From an uncultured Bacteroidales bacterium (GTDB lineage: Bacteria; Bacteroidota; Bacteroidia; Bacteroidales; Paludibacteraceae): a DNA stretch of 64,000 nucleotides. Each line of letters starts with the position of its first letter. The first letter of the stretch is position 1. Location: positions 116,880 through 180,879 of the forward strand of contig CACYZT010000003.1 in NCBI GenBank assembly GCA_902778935.1, written 5' to 3'. The notes below the pieces were generated by a model. It did not search any database and was not told where the DNA came from. It saw only the letters and a list, made by a program, of their open reading frames with translations. A program made the position numbers and the translations under genes. Positions 1 to 9,127 of the stretch are shown in pieces.

Positions 1-1
1 G

Positions 2-328
2 AACCCGTCCAAACGCTGGACCATCTTCGATGGAGATACGCTCCGCTTGGCAGGTGCTGCCTACGACAACGCAGGTACTATCATCCCGAAGGAGAGCATC
101 ACGGGTAGCGCTCTCACGCGTGCAAAGATTGACTTGTTCCCGAAGATTTCGCAGATTGTGTACTATGCGTACGTAACGGATGACGCTGTGAAGGCTTCGC
201 CTTATAACAAGGGTGCTAAGATTACCGGTGCTAACAATGTGAAAGTAGCTCTCGGTCTGACCGCAGACCTCGACGCTATTCTCAACCTGAACAACATCGG
301 TAAGGATAACAAAAACGGCAACAAATAA
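2..328 (+). CDS. C-terminal part of an unknown protein (5' end outside window)
   Basis: The frame is open from base 2 to the TAA at 326-328, giving the last 108 residues of a longer protein; the start lies outside the window. The segment reads like a beta-rich extracellular or periplasmic domain, with several Asn/Asp-rich turns, and ends in a Lys/Asn-rich tail. I recognise no family motif. It lies 15 bp upstream of the OmpA-like gene on the same strand and is probably co-transcribed with it, so an envelope role is a guess by context only. Confidence 0.6.
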   Translation, partial: NPSKRWTIFDGDTLRLAGAAYDNAGTIIPKESITGSALTRAKIDLFPKISQIVYYAYVTDDAVKASPYNKGAKITGANNVKVALGLTADLDAILNLNNIGKDNKNGNK

Positions 329-329
329 T

Positions 330-336
330 AGGAGGG
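330..336 (+). promoter_or_regulatory. Strong Shine-Dalgarno site for the OmpA-like gene
   Basis: AGGAGGG lies 7 nt before the ATG at 344. Most starts in this window have no visible Shine-Dalgarno, as expected for Bacteroidota, so this site is unusual and supports the chosen start. Confidence 0.6.
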
Positions 337-343
337 CAGAACA

Positions 344-2956
344 ATGAAAACAAATCGTAAATTTTTCCTTGCAGCCCTGCTGATTGCTGCATGTTCGATG
401 AGCGTTCGCGCACAACAGGTAAATACCTTGTATTTCTTGGAGAACGCGCCTATGCGTCATACCATCAACCCTGCCTTCCAACCGGTTAGCAAGGGTTATG
501 TGAACTTCTCTCCGCTCGGATGGTCCGTATTCAGCGTAGGTAACAACTCGCTCACGCTCAACGACCTCATCTATGTGGATCCGACAACGGGTAAGACCAT
601 CACGGCGCTCCACCCGAGTCAAGACAGAACGGCATTCCTCAAAGCGCTGCGCTCCATGACCGATGTCAACGGTAGCGCTACTCTCGGTATCGTCAACGTT
701 GGTGTTCGCATCAAAGATGCCGGATTCCTCACAATCGGTTATAACTTCCGCGTGGAGGCTGACGTGACCGCTCCGAAACACATGTTCGAGTATATTGCGC
801 ACGGACAGTTGAACGGCAATTCGATGGCGTACAACCTCAACCGTCTTGGCGGTGCCGGAACGGTTTATTCCGAGATCTACGGCGGTTATAGCCATAAGAT
901 TAACGACCAGTGGACCGTCGGTGGAAAACTGAAAATTCTGCTCGGTCATGCTCACGCAGGTTTGCAGGGCAAGTCTCTTTCTCTGGAAGGCGATCCTACC
1001 CAACTCCATCTCTATGGCGACCTCGATGCTAACATTGCCGGCCAGTTCAACTTCAACAACATGCCTCCTACGGACAATGTGACAGTAAAGCAGTATGTAG
1101 ATGACTGGCGCAACGGCGGACGTAAGGTTGAGGACTTCGTCAACTACAAAGATGTAGCAGGTCTGCTCGTTCCGTCCGGTGGCGGTCTTGGTATCGACCT
1201 CGGTATGACATACAAGCCGGCTGACTTCGTGCAGATTAGTGCGGCTATCACCGACCTCGGCTTCATCTATTGGAGCAAGTCGCGTAAACTCGGTCTGCAA
1301 CTCGATACCATCATTGACGGTGCAGGTAACTTCCAATACGCTGACTTCCAGGATGCTAACGGTACATTCCAGACTCAAGCGCTGCTCGACTCCGCTTCGA
1401 AGAATATCGTCAACATCATCGAGAGCGCTCGCATGACGCCAGCTTCTATCGGTTTTGCCAAGATGACGCGTGCTCGCTTGAATGTAGGTGTGGACTTCAA
1501 TTTCTGGGACAACCGCGTTGGTGTAGGTGTTGTTTCGGCAACGAACCTCTACAACGCTCGCCTTTACGAGGAATTGACCATCGGTGCGGCTTTCCGTCCG
1601 GTGAACTGGTTCAACATAGCTGTCAGCTACTCCTTGCTGCAGAACGGTAAGTTCAGCAACATCGGTGCCGGTTTGAGTTTCATGCCGTACGACGGTGTGA
1701 ACATGACTCTCTCGATGGATTATATCCCGACGAGCTATGCGAACATCCCGAACAGCCAGAACAAATCGCTTTACTACATCCCTGAGAAGGCTAAGACCGT
1801 TAACGTCGCTCTCGGCTTCTCCATCGTATGGGGTACAAACCGCAAAGATAGCGATAAGGACGGCGTATGGGATAAGATTGATATGTGTCCGAATACTCCG
1901 CGTGGCGTAGAGGTGGACAGCGTTGGTTGTCCGCTCGACGAGGACCACGATGGTGTGCCTGATTACCTTGACCACTGTCTCGGTACGCCCGCAGCGGCTA
2001 TCGGTTATGTGGATTCGCTCGGTTGTATGCTCGATACCGATGGCGATGGTGTAGAAGACTACCGCGACCAGTGTCCGGGTACGCCTGAAGCAGCATGGGG
2101 TATGGTGGATAGCGTTGGTTGTCCGCTCGATACCGATGGTGATGGTGTAGCTGATTACCTCGACGAGTGCCCGGGTACACCGGAAGCTGCTCATGGTAAA
2201 GTGGACGCTAAGGGTTGTCCGCTCGACAGCGATGGTGATGGTGTTCCTGATTATCTCGACGAGTGTCCGGGTACGCCGGCAGAGGCTTACGGCCAGATCG
2301 ACGAGAAGGGATGTCCGTTCGATGCCGATGGCGATGGTGTTCCTGACTACAAGGATGAGTGTCCGGGTACGCCGGAAGCTGCTTGGGGTAAGGTAGATGC
2401 ACGTGGTTGCGCGCTTGATAGCGATAACGACGGTGTACCTGACTACCTCGACGAGTGTCCGCAAGTTGCAGGTCTGAAGGAGAACAAGGGTTGTCCTGAG
2501 GTTAAACGCGAAATCCGCAACCTCCTCAAGAAGGCTATGCAAGGTATCGAGTTCGAGACCGGTAAGGCTAACATCAAGAAGAAATCTTACCCGCTCTTGA
2601 ACCAGATTGCTAATGTCTTCATCGAGAATAAGGATTACATCGTTGAAGTTCAAGGTCACACGGATAACACCGGTTCGTACGAACTCAATAAGGAATTGTC
2701 TGACAAGCGTGCTAACGCCGTTCGTGACTACCTCATTGCACAAGGTGTTGACTTCCAGCGTCTGACTGCTGTCGGATATGGTCCTGATGTACCTATCGCT
2801 GACAACAAGACCAAAGCAGGCCGTGCAAAGAACCGTCGTGTTGAGTTCAAGATTACATTCGAAGAAGTCAGCTACGAGACCGTTCTTGACCACGCAGATC
2901 CGAAACCGGCAGAGACTCCTGCTGCCCCCGCGGATAGTACTACGGTAGCTCAATAA
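344..2956 (+). CDS. DUF5723-like outer membrane protein with TSP3 repeats and OmpA domain
   Basis: 870-aa envelope protein. Residues 1-24 form a signal peptide ending in VRAQ. About residues 25-490 resemble the DUF5723 beta-barrel region of Bacteroidota surface proteins (early N-P-A-F and G-Y motifs). Residues 502 to about 720 hold seven calcium-binding thrombospondin type 3 repeats (DxDGDGVxDYxDxCPGTP). About residues 735-850 are an OmpA C-terminal peptidoglycan-binding domain (GHTDNTGSYELN then RANAVRDYL). A Pro/Ala-rich tail follows. The expected role is to link the outer membrane to peptidoglycan, with the repeats as a rigid spacer. The architecture is clear; any transport or adhesion role is unknown. 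Confidence 0.85.
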   Translation: MKTNRKFFLAALLIAACSMSVRAQQVNTLYFLENAPMRHTINPAFQPVSKGYVNFSPLGWSVFSVGNNSLTLNDLIYVDPTTGKTITALHPSQDRTAFLKALRSMTDVNGSATLGIVNVGVRIKDAGFLTIGYNFRVEADVTAPKHMFEYIAHGQLNGNSMAYNLNRLGGAGTVYSEIYGGYSHKINDQWTVGGKLKILLGHAHAGLQGKSLSLEGDPTQLHLYGDLDANIAGQFNFNNMPPTDNVTVKQYVDDWRNGGRKVEDFVNYKDVAGLLVPSGGGLGIDLGMTYKPADFVQISAAITDLGFIYWSKSRKLGLQLDTIIDGAGNFQYADFQDANGTFQTQALLDSASKNIVNIIESARMTPASIGFAKMTRARLNVGVDFNFWDNRVGVGVVSATNLYNARLYEELTIGAAFRPVNWFNIAVSYSLLQNGKFSNIGAGLSFMPYDGVNMTLSMDYIPTSYANIPNSQNKSLYYIPEKAKTVNVALGFSIVWGTNRKDSDKDGVWDKIDMCPNTPRGVEVDSVGCPLDEDHDGVPDYLDHCLGTPAAAIGYVDSLGCMLDTDGDGVEDYRDQCPGTPEAAWGMVDSVGCPLDTDGDGVADYLDECPGTPEAAHGKVDAKGCPLDSDGDGVPDYLDECPGTPAEAYGQIDEKGCPFDADGDGVPDYKDECPGTPEAAWGKVDARGCALDSDNDGVPDYLDECPQVAGLKENKGCPEVKREIRNLLKKAMQGIEFETGKANIKKKSYPLLNQIANVFIENKDYIVEVQGHTDNTGSYELNKELSDKRANAVRDYLIAQGVDFQRLTAVGYGPDVPIADNKTKAGRAKNRRVEFKITFEEVSYETVLDHADPKPAETPAAPADSTTVAQ
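1847..2503 (+). repeat. Seven coding TSP3-type repeats
   Basis: Seven units of about 96 bp, each starting with a codon run for D-x-D-x-D-G-V. Units 3 to 6 are the most alike at DNA level, which suggests recent in-frame duplication and possible length variation between strains. Confidence 0.85.
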
Positions 2957-2966
2957 GCTACTCCTG

Positions 2967-2992
2967 GATGGCGGCTTTGACCGGCCGCCATC
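2967..2992 (+). terminator. Hairpin after the OmpA-like gene
   Basis: A 9-bp perfect stem (GATGGCGGC with GCCGCCATC) and an 8-nt loop begin 10 nt after the stop codon. Only a weak T-rich stretch follows, so this is either a terminator or an mRNA 3'-end stabiliser. Confidence 0.55.
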
Positions 2993-3027
2993 TAACTCAT
3001 TTTATTAACAACTAAAAACATTACTAT

Positions 3028-3747
3028 ATGGGACGCGCATTTGAATATCGCAAAGCTACCAAACTCAAAAGATGGGGACACATGTCCCGCACATTTACAA
3101 AATTAGGCAAGGAAATAACCATCGCTGCCCGTGAGGGTGGACCGGACCCCGACTCCAACCCGCGTCTGCGTACGCTTATTCAGCAGTGTAAACGCGAGAA
3201 CATGCCGAAGGATAACATCGACCGCGCTATCAAAAAGGCAACCGATAAGTCATCCGAGGGCTATAAGGAAATCAATTACGAAGGATACGGACCACATGGC
3301 GTAGCTATTTTCGTAGAAACGGCAACCGACAACCACATGCGTACTGTTGCCAACATCCGCTCCTACTTCACCAAGTTCGGCGGTACTCTCGGTACGCAGG
3401 GTTCGCTGCAATTCCTCTTCGACCGCAAGGCATGCTTCACTGTCACGATGAAAGACGGCATTGACCTCGATGAACTGGAACTCGAACTCATCGACTTCGG
3501 TGTTGAAGAACTCGGAGTGGACGAGGAAGAAAACACCATCGTCATCTACTCCGATTTCAACGAGGCAATCAACATGCAAAAGTACCTCGAAGACAACGGA
3601 TTCGAGATTCAGTCCATGGAGTTCGTTCGTATCCCGAATGACACAAAAGAACTGACCGACGAGCAGCGCGAGTCTGTACAGAAACTCATCGACAAAATCG
3701 AAGAGGACGAAGACGTACAGAACGTATTCACCAATATGGCTGAATAA
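3028..3747 (+). CDS. yebC: YebC/PmpR family protein
   Basis: 239 aa, the usual family length. The N-terminus (MGRAFEYRKATKLKRWGHMS) is a Bacteroidota variant of the usual start. It is followed by NPRLRTLI-QQCKRENMPKDNIDRAIKKA and by YEGYGPHGVAIFVE, both diagnostic of the YebC/DUF28 family. Members are described as DNA-binding regulators and, more recently, as factors that help ribosomes through proline stretches; the sequence does not say which applies. The C-terminal acidic helix (EEDEDVQNVFTNM) is intact. It precedes rsmG by 48 bp, so the two may share a transcript. Confidence 0.92.
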   Translation: MGRAFEYRKATKLKRWGHMSRTFTKLGKEITIAAREGGPDPDSNPRLRTLIQQCKRENMPKDNIDRAIKKATDKSSEGYKEINYEGYGPHGVAIFVETATDNHMRTVANIRSYFTKFGGTLGTQGSLQFLFDRKACFTVTMKDGIDLDELELELIDFGVEELGVDEEENTIVIYSDFNEAINMQKYLEDNGFEIQSMEFVRIPNDTKELTDEQRESVQKLIDKIEEDEDVQNVFTNMAE

Positions 3748-3795
3748 ACGCGAAGCTATTAACGTGCGAAGCACTATCAACGCGAAGCTATAAAC

Positions 3796-4413
3796 ATGAA
3801 TATAATCTCTGATTATTTCAAACTAACAGAACGTCAGGCTGAGCAGTTTGCTCAGCTTGACGCGCTTTATCGCGACTGGAACAGTAAGATTAATGTCATT
3901 TCCCGCAAGGATATCGACAATCTCTACGAGCACCATGTGCTCCACTCGCTGGCTATCGCCAAACTGCTTCCTTTTCAGCCAAACTCATCCATTCTCGATG
4001 TAGGCACAGGAGGCGGTTTTCCGGGTATTCCGTTAGCTATTCTGTTCCCTGAGTGTCAGTTCATGCTCATTGACTCCATCGGAAAGAAAATCAAAGTGGC
4101 ATCAGAGGTGGCACAGGCGCTTGGCTTAACGAACGTCGTGTGCAAGCAGGAACGCGCAGAGGAAGAGAAGCAGAAATTCGACTTCGTCGTTTCCCGTGCC
4201 GTGATGCCCCTACCCGACCTGGTTAAATTAGTACGTAAGAATATCTCCTCCAAGCAACGCAATGCCGTTCCGAACGGGCTGGTGGTACTCAAAGGCGGAG
4301 ACCTGAAAGACGAGCTTGCTCCGTTTATAAAAACCGCAGAGGTTACCCCCTGCAGTCAATGGTTCAAAGGCGAGTGGTTCGAGACCAAACAGGTCATCTA
4401 CATGCCTCTCTAA
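3796..4413 (+). CDS. rsmG: 16S rRNA (guanine527-N7)-methyltransferase RsmG
   Basis: 205-aa class I SAM-dependent methyltransferase that modifies G527 of 16S rRNA in the cytoplasm. The N-terminal helix with WNSKINVISRKDIDNLYEHHVLHSL is typical of GidB/RsmG. The SAM loop LDVGTGGGFPGIPLAI is at about residues 66-81, and VVSRAV at about 134-139 matches the family motif. It follows yebC after 48 bp that contain three partial copies of CGCGAAGCTAT. It converges with the pectate lyase gene, with 19 bp between the stops. Confidence 0.95.
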   Translation: MNIISDYFKLTERQAEQFAQLDALYRDWNSKINVISRKDIDNLYEHHVLHSLAIAKLLPFQPNSSILDVGTGGGFPGIPLAILFPECQFMLIDSIGKKIKVASEVAQALGLTNVVCKQERAEEEKQKFDFVVSRAVMPLPDLVKLVRKNISSKQRNAVPNGLVVLKGGDLKDELAPFIKTAEVTPCSQWFKGEWFETKQVIYMPL

Positions 4414-4432
4414 ACGGTCGGTTCGTAATACG

Positions 4433-6103
4433 TCAAGGAACCAACATTCCTTGTATCGTATAGACCTTCTCTCCGCGTTGGATAAACAATTGTCCGTCGC
4501 GGAGTATTTTTTGAGTTCTCAAATCTTCCAATTTCAAATCTTCAAATCCTTCTTCAGAAGGCCTATATCCGTCGTCCATCGGCGTCTTGTGCGTCATGGC
4601 GTAATCAAGGTACATCTCCAGCATCGTGTAGCCGCTCGCGTGGCGCACATTGTTATCCGCCACATTCGGGTCACAGCCATTTGCTCTCTCCCACTCGTCC
4701 GGCATACCGTCTTGGTCTGTATCCGTCAATGCCGCTACCACCGGATAATCATAAAATCCCTCTGCATCATCTTCGGTATCAATGATACCTTTCTTGCCTG
4801 TCTTGGAACCGGTATAACTGTACGTGCCGTTGCGCGTATCGCTTGTCAAACGCAGCCCGATATGGTCACGCGGGAAGCAACCGGCTGTGTCCAGAACGGT
4901 CTCGAAGGCTTGTTCCGAGTTCTCATAGTTCTCTGCTGCATAAGCGTACATATCAAAATCATAGCGGCCATAGATGGAGTCTTCCGTCCATCTCCACCAA
5001 GGCGTCTTCGGACGAATGAGTGTGTCCACGCGCAGAGTATCTGTGTTGTCATATGGAGCCTTTCCCACTACGCCTTTCCAGTTGTCCTCTGTCACCTCCG
5101 GTGCGCCATCGAATATATTGCCGTTTACATACCACTGGCTCGGTCCCCAACTCGTAGCGCCCGAACGAGCTTTCTCCACGGATACAAAATACTTCTTATT
5201 CGTTGTATTCGGACCAGCTTTATAGTAATTGCTGATAAAATTGCACTCATGCGCCGAGTTCAGACCGTTGAAGCTGTCAATCTTGGCAGTGTTCTCTCCT
5301 CCGTAACAGCCGTTACTGCCGCCTTCGAAATTATAAACCACATTGTTGATATAGTCCAGATAAACAACGAAATCATTGCTCTGCGCGCCGTTAAAGCGGC
5401 ATGAACGCTTGTTGTTGTTCACCAGCAAGTTATGATGGTAGGAAGCCGGCGAACCGCCCCACTGACAACCATAACCACGTGCACCTTTCGGGTGACCGGA
5501 GTTGTTCAATCCTTCATGCACGATACAATATTGCACCGTGATAAAATGGCTGTCGTAGGTATTCATATTCTCCTCCGTGGACCAGCCGAACTCACAGTGA
5601 TCAATGATATAATTGCTGCAATTCTCTGCGCCGAACGCATTCTGAGTGATAATATTTCCGTTCACATCGTTACGGCCGATACGGAAACGGATGTTTCGGA
5701 TGATGAAGTTCTCCGAGCCACCGCAGTTGACTTTGTTATGTGTAATGACAATACCCACGCCCGGAGCTGTTTGTCCGGCGATGGTGTAGTTCTTGCGGTT
5801 GATACGCAGGTCTTTGACTAGACGAATCTCGCCCGTAACGGCAAAGCACACCGTCAGCGGTTCATTCGGATATTGCTTTACCGCCCAACGCAACGAGCCT
5901 TCGGTCTCGCCGTTAGCATCGTCCGCCAGTGTGGTTACATAAACGACCTGACCGCCGCGACCGCCGGAGGTGTATTTACCGAAACCTTCTGCGCCGGGGA
6001 ATGCCAAGAGGGTGTCCGGCAAAATGGCTGCGTAGCTGATTACTGAACAGAGGCAGCCAATTGCTGCCACAAAGAATCGTCTGGAATAGGAGCTGTTATA
6101 CAT
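4433..6103 (-). CDS. Secreted pectate lyase family protein
   Basis: 556-aa exported polysaccharide lyase, probably acting on pectin-like polymers. A signal peptide (about residues 1-25) precedes FPGAEGFGKYTSGGRGG, the classic start of PL1-type pectate lyases. A right-handed beta-helix region follows, with GSLRWAV, TIAGQTAPGVGI, NFIIRNIRFRIG and IDHCEFGWSTEEN. Near residue 465 is a calcium-binding TDTDQDGMPDEWE motif. The short tail after DGQLFI looks like a degenerate sorting or scaffold tail; this is inference. The start overlaps the upstream rlu gene by 64 bp and is kept because it encodes a good signal peptide. Near residues 520-530 the coding DNA contains the AAATCTTC-type simple repeat also seen between genes. 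Confidence 0.88.
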   Translation of the reverse strand: MYNSSYSRRFFVAAIGCLCSVISYAAILPDTLLAFPGAEGFGKYTSGGRGGQVVYVTTLADDANGETEGSLRWAVKQYPNEPLTVCFAVTGEIRLVKDLRINRKNYTIAGQTAPGVGIVITHNKVNCGGSENFIIRNIRFRIGRNDVNGNIITQNAFGAENCSNYIIDHCEFGWSTEENMNTYDSHFITVQYCIVHEGLNNSGHPKGARGYGCQWGGSPASYHHNLLVNNNKRSCRFNGAQSNDFVVYLDYINNVVYNFEGGSNGCYGGENTAKIDSFNGLNSAHECNFISNYYKAGPNTTNKKYFVSVEKARSGATSWGPSQWYVNGNIFDGAPEVTEDNWKGVVGKAPYDNTDTLRVDTLIRPKTPWWRWTEDSIYGRYDFDMYAYAAENYENSEQAFETVLDTAGCFPRDHIGLRLTSDTRNGTYSYTGSKTGKKGIIDTEDDAEGFYDYPVVAALTDTDQDGMPDEWERANGCDPNVADNNVRHASGYTMLEMYLDYAMTHKTPMDDGYRPSEEGFEDLKLEDLRTQKILRDGQLFIQRGEKVYTIQGMLVP

Positions 6104-6720
6104 ATCTCTTGTTTACTTACAGGGTGAATAAATTCAATCTTTCGTGCATGCAGGCTGATACCTCCGTCAGGGTTGGAACGCTTGGCTCCGTATTTCAAAT
6201 CGCCTTTAATCGGACATCCTATAGCCGCCAACTGGCAGCGTATCTGATGATGCCGTCCCGTTTCGAGGTTTACCTCCAGAAGCGTGTAGTGTTCGCCCTT
6301 AACGAGTGTTTTATAACTCAGGATAGCTTGCTTGGCGTCTTTGGCACTTGGCTTCGCCAGATAAGTCTTGTTATGCTCTTCGCTACGAATCAGCCAGTGT
6401 TCGAGACGCGCTTCAGGCTTGTCTGGCGAACCTTGGACAATCGCCCAATAGGTCTTTTTTATCTGGTTATGTGTCTGGAACATAGCGTTGAGCCGCGTCA
6501 GAGCCTTGCTTGTTCGGGCAAAGAGCACTACCCCGCTCGTCGGTCTGTCCAAACGATGCGTCACACCGAGAAAGACCTCGCCGGGCTTGTGGTACTTCTC
6601 CTTGATATAGGCCTTGACCATTTCACTCAGCGGCGTGTCGCCCGTCTTGTCGCCCTGCACAATCTCATTGCAGGTCTTGTTGACGGCAATAATATGGTTG
6701 TCCTCGTATAAAACGGTCAT
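6040..6720 (-). CDS. RluA-family 23S rRNA/tRNA pseudouridine synthase
   Basis: 226 aa with the RluA-family core: NKTCNEIVQGD at the N-terminus, the catalytic-Asp motif THRLDRPTSGVVLFA at about residues 55-69, and LETGRHHQIRCQLAAIG plus GDLKYGA in the second half. There is no S4 domain, so it resembles short RluA/TruC-like members; the target uridine cannot be named. It overlaps rlmB by 4 bp (ATGA arrangement) and the pectate lyase start by 64 bp, inside the long nadE-to-lyase run. An rRNA or tRNA modification role next to rlmB makes sense. Confidence 0.9.
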   Translation of the reverse strand: MTVLYEDNHIIAVNKTCNEIVQGDKTGDTPLSEMVKAYIKEKYHKPGEVFLGVTHRLDRPTSGVVLFARTSKALTRLNAMFQTHNQIKKTYWAIVQGSPDKPEARLEHWLIRSEEHNKTYLAKPSAKDAKQAILSYKTLVKGEHYTLLEVNLETGRHHQIRCQLAAIGCPIKGDLKYGAKRSNPDGGISLHARKIEFIHPVSKQEICITAPIPDDSLWQQLAASVQ

Positions 6721-7514
6721 AATCCGCGCTGTCTTACTGCTTCATAGATAAACACACCCGCTGCAACGCTCACGTTAAGGCTCTCAATAACACCCGTCAT
6801 CGGCAAACGTACTTGGTCGGTACATAGTTTGAGGTTCTCCTCGTAGATACCTTTCTCTTCGCTGCCCATAACGATACAGGTCGGAACGGTCATATCGACT
6901 TCGGTATAGTTACGCTCGGTATGTTCGGTGGCTGCGACGATGCGCAGACCGCTGTCACGCAGATATGTCAGCGCGTTCTGAAGGTTCTCCACCTTGCAGA
7001 TAGGCAAACTATGCAACGCACCTGCGGACGCTTTGACGGCATCGCCGTTGATAGCCGCACTTCCGCGCGTACCTATAATAAGTGCGTGTACACCTGCGCA
7101 CACACATGTACGTGCGATGGCACCGAAATTCCGCACATCCGTCACGCCGTCCAGCATCATCAGCAGCGGCGTCTTGCCTTCATCGTACAAACTCTGCACT
7201 AAACTGTCCAACGGAGTGAACTCTATCGGACTGAGAAATGCAATCACGCCCTGGTGATTCTTGTCCGTAAACTGGTTCAGTTTCTCCAGCGGCACACGTT
7301 GGACCTGTGTTCCCGTTCCTTCCAGTTTGATGAGTAACTCACGGCCGATAGCCGAACTCATGTCGCGGCGTACCAGCACTTTATCGAGCACCTTGCCGGC
7401 ATCGATGGCTTCCATCACCGCCCGTACACCAAAGATCATCTCCTTCTCAGGTGGACGTTTGGTCTCATAAGATTGACGATTTGACGATTGACGATTTGAC
7501 GATTTGTTAAACAT
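6717..7514 (-). CDS. rlmB: 23S rRNA (guanosine-2'-O)-methyltransferase RlmB-like (SpoU/TrmH)
   Basis: 265-aa SPOUT methyltransferase. EMIFGVRAVMEAIDAGKVLDKVL (about residues 25-47) is the SpoU substrate-binding domain. DGVTDVRNFGAIARTC, IVMGSEEKGI and LNVSVAAGVFIYE are SPOUT motifs 1-3 that form the SAM knot. The expected target is G2251 of 23S rRNA. The first 20 residues (Ser-Asn-Arg-Gln repeated) are encoded by the GATTGACGATTT repeat found between genes elsewhere, so either the N-terminus has been extended by repeat growth or translation starts at Met25. The stop overlaps the next gene by 4 bp. Confidence 0.9.
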   Translation of the reverse strand: MFNKSSNRQSSNRQSYETKRPPEKEMIFGVRAVMEAIDAGKVLDKVLVRRDMSSAIGRELLIKLEGTGTQVQRVPLEKLNQFTDKNHQGVIAFLSPIEFTPLDSLVQSLYDEGKTPLLMMLDGVTDVRNFGAIARTCVCAGVHALIIGTRGSAAINGDAVKASAGALHSLPICKVENLQNALTYLRDSGLRIVAATEHTERNYTEVDMTVPTCIVMGSEEKGIYEENLKLCTDQVRLPMTGVIESLNVSVAAGVFIYEAVRQRGL

Positions 7515-7517
7515 AGC

Positions 7518-9125
7518 TTAATATTGTAACCAATTGATAAATTCTTCCGGGTCGGTGGTAAAGGCCATCGGCGTTGCGACTTGGTGACCATAAGGGTCTA
7601 ACTGAACATAGAAAGGCTGAGCGTTGGAGCTGAATTTCTCTCGCTGATGTTGCGAGTTCTCGTCGCCTTCACTCATGCCGTCTCCGTCGCGGTCCTGTTT
7701 GTCATCCACAAAGAGCTCGATGAACACATAGTTCTGCAAGCGCGCCTTAACGCTGTCGTTATCCAGCACAAACGCCTCCATCTTACGGCAATTCACACAA
7801 CCGTAGCCGGTGAAATCGATGATAACAGGCTTGCCCGTCTGACGAGCGTACGCAAGGCCTTCCTCTAAGTCGTTGAATACTTCGCGTCCTTCTATCTCCA
7901 TAGGCGGCGCAAAAGCAGAGATGGCTTTCACAGGCGCACCCCATAAACCGGGTATCAGATAGACCGCAAACGCCAGAGATGGTATAATCACTATCGCGCG
8001 AATGAGCTTGCGTGTCGCGGAGACGCTCTTGAAATTCCATAGCAAATAGACACCTATACCTGCGAAGCAAACAATCCAGATAGCTATGAACAACCAGCGA
8101 GGCAAAATGCCCCATCCGTAAGCCATGTCTGCCACAGAGAGGAACTTGAGCGAAAGAGCCAGTTCCAGAAAAGCCAATACGACCTTAAAACTTGTCATCC
8201 AGTCACCGGACTTCGGCATCTGTTTCATCCATTGCGGGAACATCGCAAAGAGCGAGAAAGGCAAAGCCAGAGCTATCGCAAAACCCAACATTCCTATCGC
8301 CGGTGCAAGCAGAGACTTGCCTGCTGCCTCAACAAGCAGCGTGCCGATAATCGGTCCCGTGCAAGAGAAACTAACAATAACCAGCGTAAACGCCATTAGC
8401 AGAATACTGAGGAAACCGCCTGTACTCCTTGCCTTACTATCTAAAGCCGTGGACCAACTGTCGGGCAAAGTAATCTCAAACAATCCAAAGAACGAGAGTG
8501 CAAAAATCACCAAGATCAGGAAGAACACGATATTCACTATGGCGTTGGTACTCAGGTCGTTAAGCGCCGATGCGCCGAAGAGTAGCGTCACTAACAGGCC
8601 AAGCCCGACATAGAGCACGATGATGCTCAGACCATATAATACTGCATCTCTGCGGCCGCCGCCTTTCTTGAGGAAGAAACTAACCGTCATCGGTATTATC
8701 GGCCACACGCACGGCGTGAAGATAGCCAATAATCCTCCCAACAATCCCAACAAGAAGATCAACCACAGCGAACGGTCGCCATTTTGAATTTTTAATTTTG
8801 AATTTTGAATTTGCTCATCGCCGCTTGCGGCATGAGCAGCATATTCCCACACTTCCGGCGCAGTACACATCTTGTCGTCGCAGGCATTGAAGCGAATCGG
8901 TGAAAGGTCAGTTTTGGCGATTGTCACGACAAAAGAGTCGGTAAACTCCTCGTCGAACTCTCGTTCTCCAAAATCGATGATGGTCATGTGCCATCCTTTT
9001 TCGATGGTTGCCTTTAACTGCACGCTGTCACCTATTTCCTCGCCCGTCCATTTAACAGGTTGTACCATCTGCGCCATCGCAAACAGCGGCAAAAATGTCA
9101 ATAATATACTTACGATTCTTTTCAT
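7518..9125 (-). CDS. dsbD: Thiol:disulfide interchange protein DsbD
   Basis: 535-aa inner-membrane reductase that carries electrons from cytoplasmic thioredoxin to periplasmic thiols. It has a signal peptide (about 1-18), a periplasmic alpha domain with CDDKMC (about 82-87), and an eight-helix CcdA-like core with FTPCVWPIIPM and SFSCTGPIIG. The C-terminal thioredoxin domain has GYGCVNCRKM and an acidic calcium-like loop DRDGDGMSEGDE. All three cysteine pairs are present. A short linker (QIQNSKLKIQN) before the first helix is encoded by an AATTTTGA simple repeat. It lies 2 bp after murA and 3 bp before rlmB. Confidence 0.93.
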   Translation of the reverse strand: MKRIVSILLTFLPLFAMAQMVQPVKWTGEEIGDSVQLKATIEKGWHMTIIDFGEREFDEEFTDSFVVTIAKTDLSPIRFNACDDKMCTAPEVWEYAAHAASGDEQIQNSKLKIQNGDRSLWLIFLLGLLGGLLAIFTPCVWPIIPMTVSFFLKKGGGRRDAVLYGLSIIVLYVGLGLLVTLLFGASALNDLSTNAIVNIVFFLILVIFALSFFGLFEITLPDSWSTALDSKARSTGGFLSILLMAFTLVIVSFSCTGPIIGTLLVEAAGKSLLAPAIGMLGFAIALALPFSLFAMFPQWMKQMPKSGDWMTSFKVVLAFLELALSLKFLSVADMAYGWGILPRWLFIAIWIVCFAGIGVYLLWNFKSVSATRKLIRAIVIIPSLAFAVYLIPGLWGAPVKAISAFAPPMEIEGREVFNDLEEGLAYARQTGKPVIIDFTGYGCVNCRKMEAFVLDNDSVKARLQNYVFIELFVDDKQDRDGDGMSEGDENSQHQREKFSSNAQPFYVQLDPYGHQVATPMAFTTDPEEFINWLQY

Positions 9126-9127
9126 TT

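Noticed and set aside
3748-3795. Three partial CGCGAAGCTAT copies between yebC and rsmG
   Set aside because: Too short and irregular to support a function; probably another spacer repeat.
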